A stretch of 64,000 bases of DNA from an uncultured Parabacteroides sp. (GCF_902493135.1 NZ_CABUOD010000005.1:62001-126000), one strand, 5' to 3'. Shown: positions 51,114 through 60,360, counted from the first letter of the stretch. Notes: generated from the sequence alone by a model not told the origin. Numbers and translations: made by a program.

Positions 51114-51866
51114 ATGAAAATATTAAACAACATATCAATCTTACTGTTCAGCGTACTCAGTATGCTGGCAGTCTCTTGTCAGAAGGACGAGATTGGGAAT
51201 AATGATGTTCCTGAAAACTATGGACAGCTTTCTTTGCAGTCGGTTGGAATTGATGATGAGATACAGGTTATAGGAACGAAAGCATTCAGTATGGATGCCG
51301 GTACTTTCAAAGTGGAACTGAAAAGTAATCCTACAAATGATTATCCGTTAGATACGACCATTGTATTCGATTCTTTTGCAGAAATGCAAAAAAAAGATTT
51401 TATTGTATTACCGGTAGGAACTTATACAGTCAAAGCTTATTCGCGTGATAAAGTAGAAGGCGGTGTTTTTGATAGTCCGTATTTCTACGGTGAGAACAAT
51501 AATGTTGTGATTTTGGAAAAGAAGATCACAACGGTCCCAGCTATTACTTGTACATTCCAGAGTGTAGCAGTAGATATTAAACTGACTACCAGTTTTAATC
51601 TGCTTTTTGAAGATAGCTATCTGATGAAAGTGATTAACGGGAAAGGCAAAGAATGTACGTTTACGAAAGAGAATAACGGTCAGGTTATCTATTTTGATGA
51701 TGTGGATGGCGGCTTAAAACTGGAATATACAGTCAAGGCGAAAGATCTATCTACTGCTTATCCTACCCGGACAAAAGAGCTTACGAAAAAAGGTCTGGCT
51801 CCTGCTCCGAACGATTATTATATAGTTGAATTTACGGGTGAAAACCCTGAAACTAAAGCACTTTAA
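51114..51866 (+). CDS. DUF4493 lipoprotein B2
   Basis: A 250-aa lipoprotein: lipobox LAVSC (Cys22) followed by QKDE, a close match to the surface export signal of Bacteroidetes lipoproteins. The mature protein is a single DUF4493 module: GQLSLQSVGIDDEIQVIGTKA, LPVGTYTVKAYSRDKVEGGVFDSPYFYG, CTFQSVAVDIKLTTSFNLLFEDSYLMKVI. It corresponds to A2 in order and length, though sequence similarity to A2 is low by eye. B3 starts 5 bases after the stop. Confidence 0.75.
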   Translation: MKILNNISILLFSVLSMLAVSCQKDEIGNNDVPENYGQLSLQSVGIDDEIQVIGTKAFSMDAGTFKVELKSNPTNDYPLDTTIVFDSFAEMQKKDFIVLPVGTYTVKAYSRDKVEGGVFDSPYFYGENNNVVILEKKITTVPAITCTFQSVAVDIKLTTSFNLLFEDSYLMKVINGKGKECTFTKENNGQVIYFDDVDGGLKLEYTVKAKDLSTAYPTRTKELTKKGLAPAPNDYYIVEFTGENPETKAL

Positions 51867-51871
51867 GAAGA

Positions 51872-53179
51872 ATGATTATGAAAAGAAATATACATATCCT
51901 TTATTTATTGGTGTTTCTGATAGCAGGATTTACGTCTTGTGAAATGAAAGATGATCTGTTCGGTAAAAAGCCTTCTCGTGAGGATCTGCCTAAAGAAGTC
52001 GGTTTGTTGGATTTGAAGTTGGATCCGCAGATGGAAAAAACGATTACGGGAAATTCGACGAAAGCAACCGATGAAAGTCTGGATGTAAACGATTTTTCGG
52101 TGAAGATCCTTGACGAGAATGGTGAGGTCGTAGAAGAATATGTATCTTATGCCGATATCGATGAGGTTTTGCTGGCAACCGGAAAATATCAGGTGGTTGC
52201 AACAAAAGGCGAGTTGAAAGATGCTGCCTACGATACTCCTTATTATGAAGGAAAAGATTCTTGTACGATTACTTCACAGGAGGTCTCTTCGCTGATTACC
52301 CCTTGTGTGCTGAGCAATAAGAAAATAACGGTCGCTTATACCGAAAACTTCCAAGAGCGTTTTAAAGAAGATTATGAAGTGGTAATGACGAACGGCAATG
52401 GTGTCCTGACTTTAAAATCCGATGAAGAGAAAAAGCCATTCTTCAAAACTACCGACCAATTGGATTTTGTTCTTCATGCTACCACTCGTTCCGGTCTGGA
52501 AACACAATATTTTTGTGATCTGTATAACGATCCGACCGTGAAAGAGTATAATAATATCGTTGTCTGGCTGGATGTTGCCGAACCGGATGAACCGGTAGAT
52601 CCCGATAAGCCTGTAGATCCGGACGAACCTGTAGACCCGGATGAGCCGACAGAAACCCCGGATTCTTTGAAACGTCCAATCATCAAAGTGGATATCCAAT
52701 TGGTGGAACGTGAATATACGATTAAAATCCCTTCTGATTTCATTTCCGGCGATGATAATGGAGGTGGTAATTCCGGCGGTGATGGAGGTGGTTCCACTAC
52801 TGCTAAAATCCAGTGGGGAGGAACAAATTTAGATTCACCGATTACATTGACGGAAGAGAATGCTTCTTCTACAAAAGTAGTTGTGACTATGACGATGCCG
52901 ACCGGAGTAAGTGAAATGAAAGTAACAATTTCGTCTAATCATGATGATTTTATGGCGGCAGTAGCCGATATTGGTAATCCTTTTGATATGTTGAACTTGA
53001 ATTCAATGCAGTCCCAACTTTTGAATGCCGTTCAAGAAGGCCAAAAGTCTGTTCGTTTTGATGTAAGTAATTTTATGTCCTTGCTGACAAGTTTTAAAGG
53101 AACTCATAAGTTTAATATTTCTTTGAAAGATAAGAATGGAACATCCAGTTCGAAAACATTAACTATCATAGTAAAATAA
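51872..53179 (+). CDS. DUF4493 lipoprotein B3 with DPDEPV repeat linker
   Basis: A 435-aa lipoprotein: lipobox IAGFTSC (Cys23) then EMKDDLFGK. Residues ~38-232 are a DUF4493 module (KEVGLLDLKLDPQM, LATGKYQVVATKGELKDAAYDTPYYEG, CVLSNKKITVAYTENFQERFKEDYEVVM). The linker ~237-262 consists of DPDEPV-type repeats. IIKVDIQLVEREYTIKIPSDF follows (almost as in A3), then a Gly/Ser-rich stretch and a beta-rich end (FNISLKDKNGTSSSKTL) homologous to A3. An in-frame Met at 51878 is an alternative start. Confidence 0.75.
   Translation: MIMKRNIHILYLLVFLIAGFTSCEMKDDLFGKKPSREDLPKEVGLLDLKLDPQMEKTITGNSTKATDESLDVNDFSVKILDENGEVVEEYVSYADIDEVLLATGKYQVVATKGELKDAAYDTPYYEGKDSCTITSQEVSSLITPCVLSNKKITVAYTENFQERFKEDYEVVMTNGNGVLTLKSDEEKKPFFKTTDQLDFVLHATTRSGLETQYFCDLYNDPTVKEYNNIVVWLDVAEPDEPVDPDKPVDPDEPVDPDEPTETPDSLKRPIIKVDIQLVEREYTIKIPSDFISGDDNGGGNSGGDGGGSTTAKIQWGGTNLDSPITLTEENASSTKVVVTMTMPTGVSEMKVTISSNHDDFMAAVADIGNPFDMLNLNSMQSQLLNAVQEGQKSVRFDVSNFMSLLTSFKGTHKFNISLKDKNGTSSSKTLTIIVK
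52586..52648 (+). repeat. In-frame 18-bp repeats encoding the B3 linker
   Basis: Three and a half 18-bp units encode DEPVDP / DKPVDP / DEPVDP / DEP in the linker of lipoprotein B3. Such in-frame arrays can change length by slippage without shifting the frame. A3 has an analogous but less regular Pro-Glu-Asp linker around 37003-37110. Confidence 0.65.
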
Positions 53180-53183
53180 GACA

Positions 53184-55403
53184 ATGACAAAATATATATT
53201 ATCAATAATATCCGCTTTATTACTAATTGGCTTTGTGTCATGTGATGAAGAGAAAAAGGCAACCAATGGACAAGGATATCTGTATTTGGGTATAGAGAAG
53301 AACGTCACATTGCAGACGAAGGCTGTCGATCCTGTTTTGAGTGTCGCTATCTTGAATGCGGCAGAAGATACGGTTAAGTATATTGCCGATTTTGAGGCTG
53401 AAAAAGCAGATGAAGGAATTCTATTGGATGCCGGTTCCTATCAGGTAGTCGTTGCTTCCGGTAAGAAAGACTCTGCAGCCTGGGAGTTACCGAATTTCTA
53501 CGGAAAGACAGAATGTGACATTAAGACGAACCAGGTTACTTCGGCAAAAGTAACTTGTAAGATCGCGAATACGAAAGTAACAGTCGATTATAGCGACGAT
53601 TTTAAGAAATACTTTACCGATTACAGTACAACGGTAAGTAATATTTCGGGTTCTTTGACTTTCGTGAAAGGTGAAACACGAGGCGGCTATTTTGCTCCGG
53701 AAACATTATTGGCTTTATTGAAGCTGACGAATACGGACGGTGAACAGTTTGAATTGAAACGTGAATATGCCGATATCCAGGAACGTTGTCATTATAAACT
53801 TTATTTCAAATTGAGTGGCGATCCGGAAACACCGGATGATAGCGGAGAAGCAGGAGGTAAGTTTGATGATATAACGATTGACGAGAGAGCCGATACGGTG
53901 ATTGTTTCTATCCCTATTAAAGTGGAAGATCTGGAAAATATCAAGGCTCCGGAATTGAAGTTGGAAGGATTTGGAGAGAATAATAGTTTGGAAGCTAAAG
54001 AAGGTGAGTTTGCTCATAATATCTTGAAAGCTGTTGCTTCTTGCGGTATTGAGAAGTTGATGGTAACGATACAGTCAGATTCTTTGAATAATCGTGTGGG
54101 GATTCAATCTTTTGATTTAGCAAGTTTGGATGCTGCAACAAGCGAAAAATTGGAAAGTATTCACTTCCCGGTTCAATCGGTTAAGAGTGAAACTGATACA
54201 TTGACATTCGATTTGACTGCGATGAGTAATGCGTTGAAATCTTTTGATGAAAGCATCCAGACGCATAACTTTACCTTTACAATAACAGATGCGAAAACGC
54301 AGGAACAAAGTATATCATTTTCTTATTCAGTGAAGCCGAATGTCGCTGTTGTCACCAAAGAGATTGCAACCATGAATATCTGGTCTACGTTTACTTTCTT
54401 TAGCGGTGAAAGTGATAGTGATGAAGGTTTCGGCTTTGAATATAAAAAAGTTTCTGATAGTGAATGGACTCCGGTAACTGTTGCTTCTAAGAATAAGGAC
54501 GGAAAGACGTTCAGTGCTTTTGTCCAAGGTTTGGAACCGAAAACAGAATATGTATATCGTGCTGTAAGTAATGACCAAGAAGGAAATCCGATTTTTGGAA
54601 ATGAGGTTAATTTTAAAACGGATTATGCGAATGAGGATGATAATGGAAATCCGTTTGTGCCGAATTTGGGATTTGATGATTGGTCTTATATAGGTTCGGT
54701 TTGGTATGCGAAAAGCCAAGGAGAAGAGACCTTTTGGGATTCTGGAAATCTGGGTTCGAGCACATATAAGAAAACAAACCCTACCCAGTCGACCACTGAT
54801 ACTCGTTTACAGAAAGGATCAGCCGCCATATTAAAATCACAGTATGTTGGACTGGGAGGGAGTTTAGGAGCTTTTGCCGCCGGTAATCTTTATACGGGAG
54901 TGTTTGGCAAAACACAAGGAATGAGTGGTGCTACAATTAATATGGGGCAACCTTTTTCTAATCGTCCTACTCAATTAAAAGGATGGTATAAATATAATCC
55001 TGCTAAAATCAATTACTCTAAAGTTGATTATATCCCTTCAAATGGATCTGTAACTGACACATGTCATATTTACGTTGCTTTGTTTTATGATTGGTCTAAT
55101 CGTTATCTCGTTGATACAGGGGGTAAAAAGTATGTCGATCTTAATGAAGCAGCAGGTTTTGGGGAATTTAAAACAGCAGAGAAGGTTGACGAGTATACAA
55201 ATTTTGTAATTGATATTAAATATAAAGAGAGTGGGCTTAATCGTAAACCTACATATATATTAATTGTAGCAACAGCAAGTAAATACGGTGATTATTTCAC
55301 CGGTGGAGAAGGTAGTACATTATGCCTTGATGAATTCGAACTCAAATACGATTACAACCCCGCCTCCTTCGTCGGTACATCCTTAGAAGGTTTGGCAGAA
55401 TAA
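53184..55403 (+). CDS. DUF4493 + PCMD-like lipoprotein B4
   Basis: A 739-aa lipoprotein: lipobox LIGFVSC (Cys20) then DEEKK. Residues ~28-210 are a DUF4493 module (GQGYLYLGIEKNVTLQTKAV, LDAGSYQVVVASGKKDSAAWELPNFYG, CKIANTKVTVDYSDDFKKYFTDYSTTVSN), closely matching A4. After beta modules with a fibronectin-like FVQGLEPKTEYVYRAV near 450, the C-terminal ~250 residues are PCMD-like (FVPNLGFDDWSYIGSVWYAK, TFWDSGNLGSS, GAFAAGNLYTGVFGKTQG, NRPTQLKGWYKYNPA, ATASKYGDYFTGGEGS). A hairpin separates it from B5, unlike operon A. Confidence 0.75.
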   Translation: MTKYILSIISALLLIGFVSCDEEKKATNGQGYLYLGIEKNVTLQTKAVDPVLSVAILNAAEDTVKYIADFEAEKADEGILLDAGSYQVVVASGKKDSAAWELPNFYGKTECDIKTNQVTSAKVTCKIANTKVTVDYSDDFKKYFTDYSTTVSNISGSLTFVKGETRGGYFAPETLLALLKLTNTDGEQFELKREYADIQERCHYKLYFKLSGDPETPDDSGEAGGKFDDITIDERADTVIVSIPIKVEDLENIKAPELKLEGFGENNSLEAKEGEFAHNILKAVASCGIEKLMVTIQSDSLNNRVGIQSFDLASLDAATSEKLESIHFPVQSVKSETDTLTFDLTAMSNALKSFDESIQTHNFTFTITDAKTQEQSISFSYSVKPNVAVVTKEIATMNIWSTFTFFSGESDSDEGFGFEYKKVSDSEWTPVTVASKNKDGKTFSAFVQGLEPKTEYVYRAVSNDQEGNPIFGNEVNFKTDYANEDDNGNPFVPNLGFDDWSYIGSVWYAKSQGEETFWDSGNLGSSTYKKTNPTQSTTDTRLQKGSAAILKSQYVGLGGSLGAFAAGNLYTGVFGKTQGMSGATINMGQPFSNRPTQLKGWYKYNPAKINYSKVDYIPSNGSVTDTCHIYVALFYDWSNRYLVDTGGKKYVDLNEAAGFGEFKTAEKVDEYTNFVIDIKYKESGLNRKPTYILIVATASKYGDYFTGGEGSTLCLDEFELKYDYNPASFVGTSLEGLAE

Positions 55404-55423
55404 TCGCATCGTCATGCATTTCC

Positions 55424-55464
55424 AATTCCATCGCCGTGTATTTTATTTTCATGGCGATGGAATT
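55424..55464 (+). other. Hairpin between B4 and B5
   Basis: AATTCCATCGCC (55424-55435) and GGCGATGGAATT (55453-55464) form a perfect 12-bp stem with a 17-base loop. It is not followed by a T-tract, so it is more likely a processing or stability structure within the operon than a full terminator. Operon A has no counterpart. Confidence 0.6.
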
Positions 55465-55493
55465 AAATATTCAAATTGAACACATAATAAACA

Positions 55494-56222
55494 ATGAAGC
55501 ATATATTAATAATGCTATTGCTCGTATGCAGCATACCGGCAATGGCGAGAGGGAATAAGTTCGATCGTGGAATAGAGCAGAAGACATTCATCCCGAAAGG
55601 GCAATGGATGGTGGGAGCCTCTTTCTCTTATTCCGAACATACGGACGATAATTTCAAGTGGTTGGTGATGGATGATGTGACCAGTACGGGATATACTTTT
55701 AAAGTCTCTCCGGTTGTCAGCTACTTTATCCGGGATAATATCGCAATCGGCGGACGTGTAGCCTATTCCCGCGGCTTGACTGATTTAGGAAACTTATCTC
55801 TAAATCTGGGAGATGACCTGAGTTTTGATTTGTCTGATTATAAAGATAAATCACATATGGTATCTGGTTCATTCTTTATCCGTACATACCTGAACCTGGG
55901 TGATAGCAAACGGTTCGGCTTGTTTAACGAAGCCCGTGTGACTTACGGATACGGACAAAGCAACGTGGAAGACGGGACGGGCGATGAACTGAAGGGGACA
56001 CATCAGATCAAACAGAATCTGAATTTCGGGGTTGCACCTGGCATCACCTGTTTCATCAACGACTATGTTGCTGTTGAGGCGGCAATAGATGTGTTAGGGT
56101 TGGACTTTAAATGGTATGACCAGACAACGAACCAAGTAGAAAAAGGCAAACGTACCAATAGCGGGGCGAACTTTAAAATCAACTTGTTGTCAATCAATTT
56201 AGGTATTACATTCTATTTATAA
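55494..56222 (+). CDS. Outer membrane beta-barrel protein B5
   Basis: A 242-aa protein with a signal peptide (MKHILIMLLLVCSIPAMARG) and barrel-like alternation throughout: FIPKGQWMVGASFSYSEH, FKVSPVVSYFIRDNIAIGGRVAYS, FFIRTYLNLGDSKRFGLFNEARVTYGYG, ending GITFYL. It is collinear with A5 with long identical blocks (LNLGDSKRFGLFNEAR, NLGVAPGIT-type), making this the best-conserved pair between the two operons. It lacks plug or peptidoglycan-binding domains. The barrel is too small to be a large translocation pore; a role as anchor or assembly factor for the lipoproteins is inferred from co-location only. Confidence 0.75.
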   Translation: MKHILIMLLLVCSIPAMARGNKFDRGIEQKTFIPKGQWMVGASFSYSEHTDDNFKWLVMDDVTSTGYTFKVSPVVSYFIRDNIAIGGRVAYSRGLTDLGNLSLNLGDDLSFDLSDYKDKSHMVSGSFFIRTYLNLGDSKRFGLFNEARVTYGYGQSNVEDGTGDELKGTHQIKQNLNFGVAPGITCFINDYVAVEAAIDVLGLDFKWYDQTTNQVEKGKRTNSGANFKINLLSINLGITFYL

Positions 56223-56231
56223 GAGAGAGAG

Positions 56232-57875
56232 ATGATGCATAACGTAAAAGGATGTCTTCTGTCATTTATCTGTGTCTTGACAGGATGTATAGAGAATGAT
56301 ATTCCCTATCCGGTCGTAAAAGCGGAGATACAGGACATTGAGACGAATGGCTTTGTCTCTTCTTCTATTGATAAGGAGGCAAGAAGTGTTTCCATTCTGG
56401 TAGACGATACGGTCGACCTCCGTACACTCCGCATTACGAAGTTGCTGGTAACTGCCGGTACGACGATCATTCCGGATTCATTGGCATGTAAGGATGCCGG
56501 TCATTTCCCGGATTCGGGATTTGTATCGGTCGACAGTTTGCCTGCAACGGCTAACACGCAGATTGACCTGTCGTCGCCGGCTACTTTTGTCTTGCGTATT
56601 TATCAGGATTATCCCTGGCAGATATCGGCTAAACGGAATATCCAGCGGAAATTCTCGATCAAGGCGGCTGACGGTAGTGATGTACAGGTCGGGACTCCTG
56701 TTGTCGATGAAGAGAACTGCAAGGTGATTATATATGTGAGCAAAGAGACGGATTTGGGTAATCTGAAGGTGCAAGAAATGACATTGGGAAGCTCTATTGC
56801 TTCCACTATTCCCGAACCGACAACGGTAACCGATTTCCGCCGTACCCGTACATTTGAAGTGAAGGCTTTTGGTGAGACGGAAACATGGTCTGTCAGCGTT
56901 GTCCATTACGAGGGGACAGGAGCAAGTCTTTCAGTATGGGCAAAACGGGCCTATCTGAGCGGAGTGGCAAAAGAAGGAACTGCTATCGATATCCAATATC
57001 GCCAGAAAGGCGAGGAGGTATGGGACCAGGTATTTGAAGACGAGATCACGTTCCATGAAGATGGCACTTTCTCGGCGGCCATGCGTCATTTGATACCGGC
57101 GACCGAGTATGAATACAAGGCTACTATCGGTACGCAAACTTACGACGTCACCTCTTTTGTGACGGATGAGGCGGCACAGTTGCCGAATGCCGGTTTTGAA
57201 GAATGGTGGATGAACACGAAAAATATCTGGTTTGTCTATGCCGAAGGGGGTGAAATGTTCTGGGATACCGGAAACACAGGGTCCGCAATTGCCAATAAGA
57301 ATGTGACGGTTTATGACGAATCTAAGCCTCATGGTGGTAAACGGTCTATTAAGTTGGCTTCGGAAAATGTGATTATCAAGTTTGCTGCCGGAAACCTGTT
57401 TGCCGGCGAATATGTCAAAACGGACGGGACAGATGGTATCCTTGATTTCGGACGTCCGTTCACTGCACGTCCGACCTTCTTGAAAGGATGGTTCAAATAT
57501 ACTTGTACGCCGATCACTCAGGTTGCAGATGATCCGGGAGACCAGTTTGAGGATGCACAGAAAGGGATGAATGATAAAGCGCATATTTATATCGCTTTAG
57601 GAGATTGGAGTTCTCCTGTACGTATCCAGACGAAGAAGTCAAAGCGTCAATTGTTCAATAAAAACGATGAACATATCATCGCTTATCAGGAAATGATTGT
57701 CGGCGAAACAGTCAGCGGCTGGACGGAGTTCAAGCTAAAGCTGGATTACCGCTCTCTGACGCGTAAGCCGACATATATTATAGTTGTCGCCAGTGCCAGC
57801 AAGTACGGCGACTATTTTACCGGTGGTGACGGCAGTACCTTATGGCTGGATGATCTGGAGCTGATATATGAATAA
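56232..57875 (+). CDS. PCMD-domain lipoprotein B6
   Basis: A 547-aa lipoprotein: lipobox CVLTGC (Cys19) then IENDIPYP as in A6. The N-terminal half has repeated beta modules (IPYPVVKAEIQDIETNGF, HFPDSGFVSVDSLPATANTQI, YPWQISAKRNI, EVKAFGETETWSVSVVHY) that align with A6. The C-terminal ~240 residues are a PCMD domain (LPNAGFEEWWMNTKNIWFVY, MFWDTGNTGS, KFAAGNLFAGEY, ARPTFLKGWFKY, VASASKYGDYFTGGDGSTLWLDDLELIYE). Last gene of operon B. Confidence 0.75.
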   Translation: MMHNVKGCLLSFICVLTGCIENDIPYPVVKAEIQDIETNGFVSSSIDKEARSVSILVDDTVDLRTLRITKLLVTAGTTIIPDSLACKDAGHFPDSGFVSVDSLPATANTQIDLSSPATFVLRIYQDYPWQISAKRNIQRKFSIKAADGSDVQVGTPVVDEENCKVIIYVSKETDLGNLKVQEMTLGSSIASTIPEPTTVTDFRRTRTFEVKAFGETETWSVSVVHYEGTGASLSVWAKRAYLSGVAKEGTAIDIQYRQKGEEVWDQVFEDEITFHEDGTFSAAMRHLIPATEYEYKATIGTQTYDVTSFVTDEAAQLPNAGFEEWWMNTKNIWFVYAEGGEMFWDTGNTGSAIANKNVTVYDESKPHGGKRSIKLASENVIIKFAAGNLFAGEYVKTDGTDGILDFGRPFTARPTFLKGWFKYTCTPITQVADDPGDQFEDAQKGMNDKAHIYIALGDWSSPVRIQTKKSKRQLFNKNDEHIIAYQEMIVGETVSGWTEFKLKLDYRSLTRKPTYIIVVASASKYGDYFTGGDGSTLWLDDLELIYE

Positions 57876-58010
57876 AAAAGAAGTCGGCGGCTTTTAGTAA
57901 AAAGACAGGCATTCTTTTGCAAAACACTTATGATTCGATCTTGAAACATATATGTTTTGATTGGCAGAAACAACTTCATTTCTTAGCAGATTTGAAACTA
58001 AATGTACCAC

Positions 58011-58120
58011 TAAAGAACCAGGTTCGCGGATGACGCGGATCGGGCGGATCTTAACGGATAAAATAATTAAAATCCGCTTTCATCCGCGTCATCCGCGTCA
58101 TCCGCGAACCTGGTTCTTTA
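58011..58120. repeat. Long inverted repeat built of CGCGGAT words
   Basis: Perfect 30-base arms (58011-58040 and 58091-58120) begin TAAAGAACCAGGTTCGCGGA and contain repeated CGCGGATGA words, with a further CGGAT-rich imperfect inner stem. It resembles the 680-767 element in layout (a unique outer arm followed by R-CGGAT word repeats) but not in outer-arm sequence. It lies between operon B and metG. Confidence 0.75.
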
Positions 58121-58280
58121 ATGTTTCAAATATTCTTACAATCGTTCTATTATTCTGCAAACATATTATTGATTGCGAAAACAATTGTCATACTATCATG
58201 ATTCGCTTTTTTAGCCGTGAAACGGCTAAAATGATGGTTAAACAGGGAACTAATCTTTTCCATCTAACCAAATTATTCCT

Positions 58281-58288
58281 TACCTTTG
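58281..58288 (+). promoter_or_regulatory. -7 promoter element of metG
   Basis: TACCTTTG, a full TAnnTTTG match, 24 bases before the ATG at 58313. It shows that a longer in-frame start at 58286 is not used. Confidence 0.6.
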
Positions 58289-58312
58289 TGCCTCAAAAAG
58301 AGAACACAAGGT

Positions 58313-60352
58313 ATGGAAAAACAGTTTAAGAGAACGCTGATAACTACGGCGTTGCCGTATGCGAACGGACCGGTGCATATCGGTCATTTGGCCGGGGTGT
58401 ATGTGCCTGCTGATATTTATGCACGCTATCTTCGCCTGAAAGGGGAAGAAGTTTTGATGATCGGTGGATCGGATGAGCATGGAGTGCCTATCACGCTGAG
58501 AGCGAAGAAAGAAGGGATTACGCCGCAGGATGTGGTGGACCGTTATCATGGCATTATCAAGAAGTCTTTTGAGGATTTCGGTATCTCGTTCGATATCTAT
58601 TCCCGTACGACTTCGCCTACGCATCGCCAGGTGGCGTCGGACTTCTTCCGTACCTTATATGATAAAGGCGAGTTTATCGAGAAAACAAGCGAACAGTATT
58701 ATGACGAGGAAGCGAAACAGTTCCTTGCCGACCGCTATATAACCGGGACTTGTCCGCATTGCGGCAATGAGAAAGCCTATGGCGACCAGTGCGAAGCCTG
58801 CGGTACATCTTTGAGCCCGACAGACCTGATCGACCCGAAATCCGCCATCAGCGGCAGCCAGCCGGTGATGAAAGAGACCAAACACTGGTATCTGCCTTTG
58901 GACAAATGGGAACCGTTCCTGCGCCAGTGGATTTTGGAAGGACATAAGGAATGGAAACCGAACGTGTACGGACAGTGCAAGAGCTGGTTGGATATGGGAT
59001 TGCAGCCTCGCGCCGTAAGCCGCGACCTCGACTGGGGCATTCCCGTGCCGGTGGAAGGTGCGGAAGGAAAGGTGCTGTATGTCTGGTTCGACGCGCCTAT
59101 CGGATATATCTCCAATACGAAAGAACTGCTCCCCGAAAGTTGGGAAACCTGGTGGAAAGATCCTGAAACCAAGATGGTGCATTTCATCGGTAAGGATAAT
59201 ATCGTGTTCCACTGTATCGTGTTCCCGGCCATGCTGAAAGCCGAAGGTTCTTACAACCTGCCGGAGAATGTGCCGGCCAATGAGTTCCTGAACCTGGAAG
59301 GCGACAAGATCTCCACTTCCCGCAACTGGGCTGTCTGGTTGAACGAATATCTGGTGGATATGCCGGGTAAGCAGGATGTGTTGCGCTATGTTTTGACGGC
59401 TAATGCTCCGGAGACAAAAGACAACGATTTCACCTGGAAAGATTTCCAGGCACGCAATAACAATGAGCTGGTAGCCATCTTAGGTAACTTCGTCAACCGC
59501 GCCTTGGTACTTACCGAAAAGTATTTCGAAGGCAAGGTGCCGGCCGCCGGCGAGCTGACCGATTATGACCGTCAGACATTGACCGACTTTGCGAATGTAA
59601 AGGCCGACGTGGAACGTCTGCTGGATACGTACCATTTCCGTGACGCCCAGAAAGAAGCGATGAACCTGGCGCGTATCGGAAACAAATATCTGGCTGACAC
59701 CGAACCCTGGAAATTGGCAAAGACTGATATGGCACGTGTCGCCACGATCATGAACATCGCTTTGCAGATCACGGCAAATCTGGCGATCGCTTTCGAACCG
59801 TTCCTGCCGTTCAGCATGGAGAAACTGAACAAGATGCTGAATGTCGAACCGTTAGGCTGGAACCGTCTGGGATCGACCGACCTGTTGGAAGCCGGCCACC
59901 AGTTGGGCAAATCCGAACTGTTGTTCGAGAAGATCGAAGACAGCGTGATCGAAGCGCAGGTACAAAAGCTGCTGGACACGAAGAAGGCAAACGAGGAAGC
60001 GAACTACAAGGCGAAACCCATCCGCGAGAATATCGAGTTTGATGATTTCATGAAGCTGGATATCCGTGTCGGGACCGTGCTGGAATGTACGAAAGTGCCT
60101 AAGGCGGACAAGCTGTTGCAGTTCCGTATCGATGACGGTCTGGAGAAACGTACGATCGTTTCCGGTATCGCCCAGCATTACAAGCCGGAAGAGCTTGTGG
60201 GCAAGCAGGTTTGCTTCATTGCCAATCTGGCTCCGCGCAAGCTGAAAGGCATCGTTTCCGAAGGAATGATCCTTTCTGCAGAAAACTTCGACGGCAAGCT
60301 GGCTGTCATCATGCCTGAGAAAGAGGTGAAACCGGGCAGCGAAGTGAAATAG
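58313..60352 (+). CDS. metG: Methionyl-tRNA synthetase
   Basis: A 679-aa class I synthetase charging tRNA-Met. It has the HIGH motif in PYANGPVHIGHLAG (residues ~15-28), zinc-knuckle cysteines in CPHCGNEKAYGDQCEACG, the KMSKS-equivalent in GDKISTSRNWAVW, and a C-terminal EMAP/Trbp111-type tRNA-binding domain (~575-679: FDDFMKLDIRVGTVLECTKVPKADKLLQF). The start at 58313 follows from the promoter position. A DegT-family gene follows 8 bases downstream, so a shared transcript is likely. Confidence 0.95.
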   Translation: MEKQFKRTLITTALPYANGPVHIGHLAGVYVPADIYARYLRLKGEEVLMIGGSDEHGVPITLRAKKEGITPQDVVDRYHGIIKKSFEDFGISFDIYSRTTSPTHRQVASDFFRTLYDKGEFIEKTSEQYYDEEAKQFLADRYITGTCPHCGNEKAYGDQCEACGTSLSPTDLIDPKSAISGSQPVMKETKHWYLPLDKWEPFLRQWILEGHKEWKPNVYGQCKSWLDMGLQPRAVSRDLDWGIPVPVEGAEGKVLYVWFDAPIGYISNTKELLPESWETWWKDPETKMVHFIGKDNIVFHCIVFPAMLKAEGSYNLPENVPANEFLNLEGDKISTSRNWAVWLNEYLVDMPGKQDVLRYVLTANAPETKDNDFTWKDFQARNNNELVAILGNFVNRALVLTEKYFEGKVPAAGELTDYDRQTLTDFANVKADVERLLDTYHFRDAQKEAMNLARIGNKYLADTEPWKLAKTDMARVATIMNIALQITANLAIAFEPFLPFSMEKLNKMLNVEPLGWNRLGSTDLLEAGHQLGKSELLFEKIEDSVIEAQVQKLLDTKKANEEANYKAKPIRENIEFDDFMKLDIRVGTVLECTKVPKADKLLQFRIDDGLEKRTIVSGIAQHYKPEELVGKQVCFIANLAPRKLKGIVSEGMILSAENFDGKLAVIMPEKEVKPGSEVK

Positions 60353-60360
60353 ATAATATA

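Larger units (their letters stand above)
57876..58312. other. Gene-free stretch before metG
   Basis: It contains the long CGCGGAT inverted repeat (58011-58120) and the metG promoter. The 122-aa frame at 57961-58329 runs through the inverted repeat and overlaps metG in another frame, so it is not called. Confidence 0.6.

Noticed and set aside
57961..58329. 122-aa frame before metG
   Set aside because: It is made largely of the CGCGGAT inverted repeat (HPRHPRHPRTW) and overlaps the metG start in another frame.
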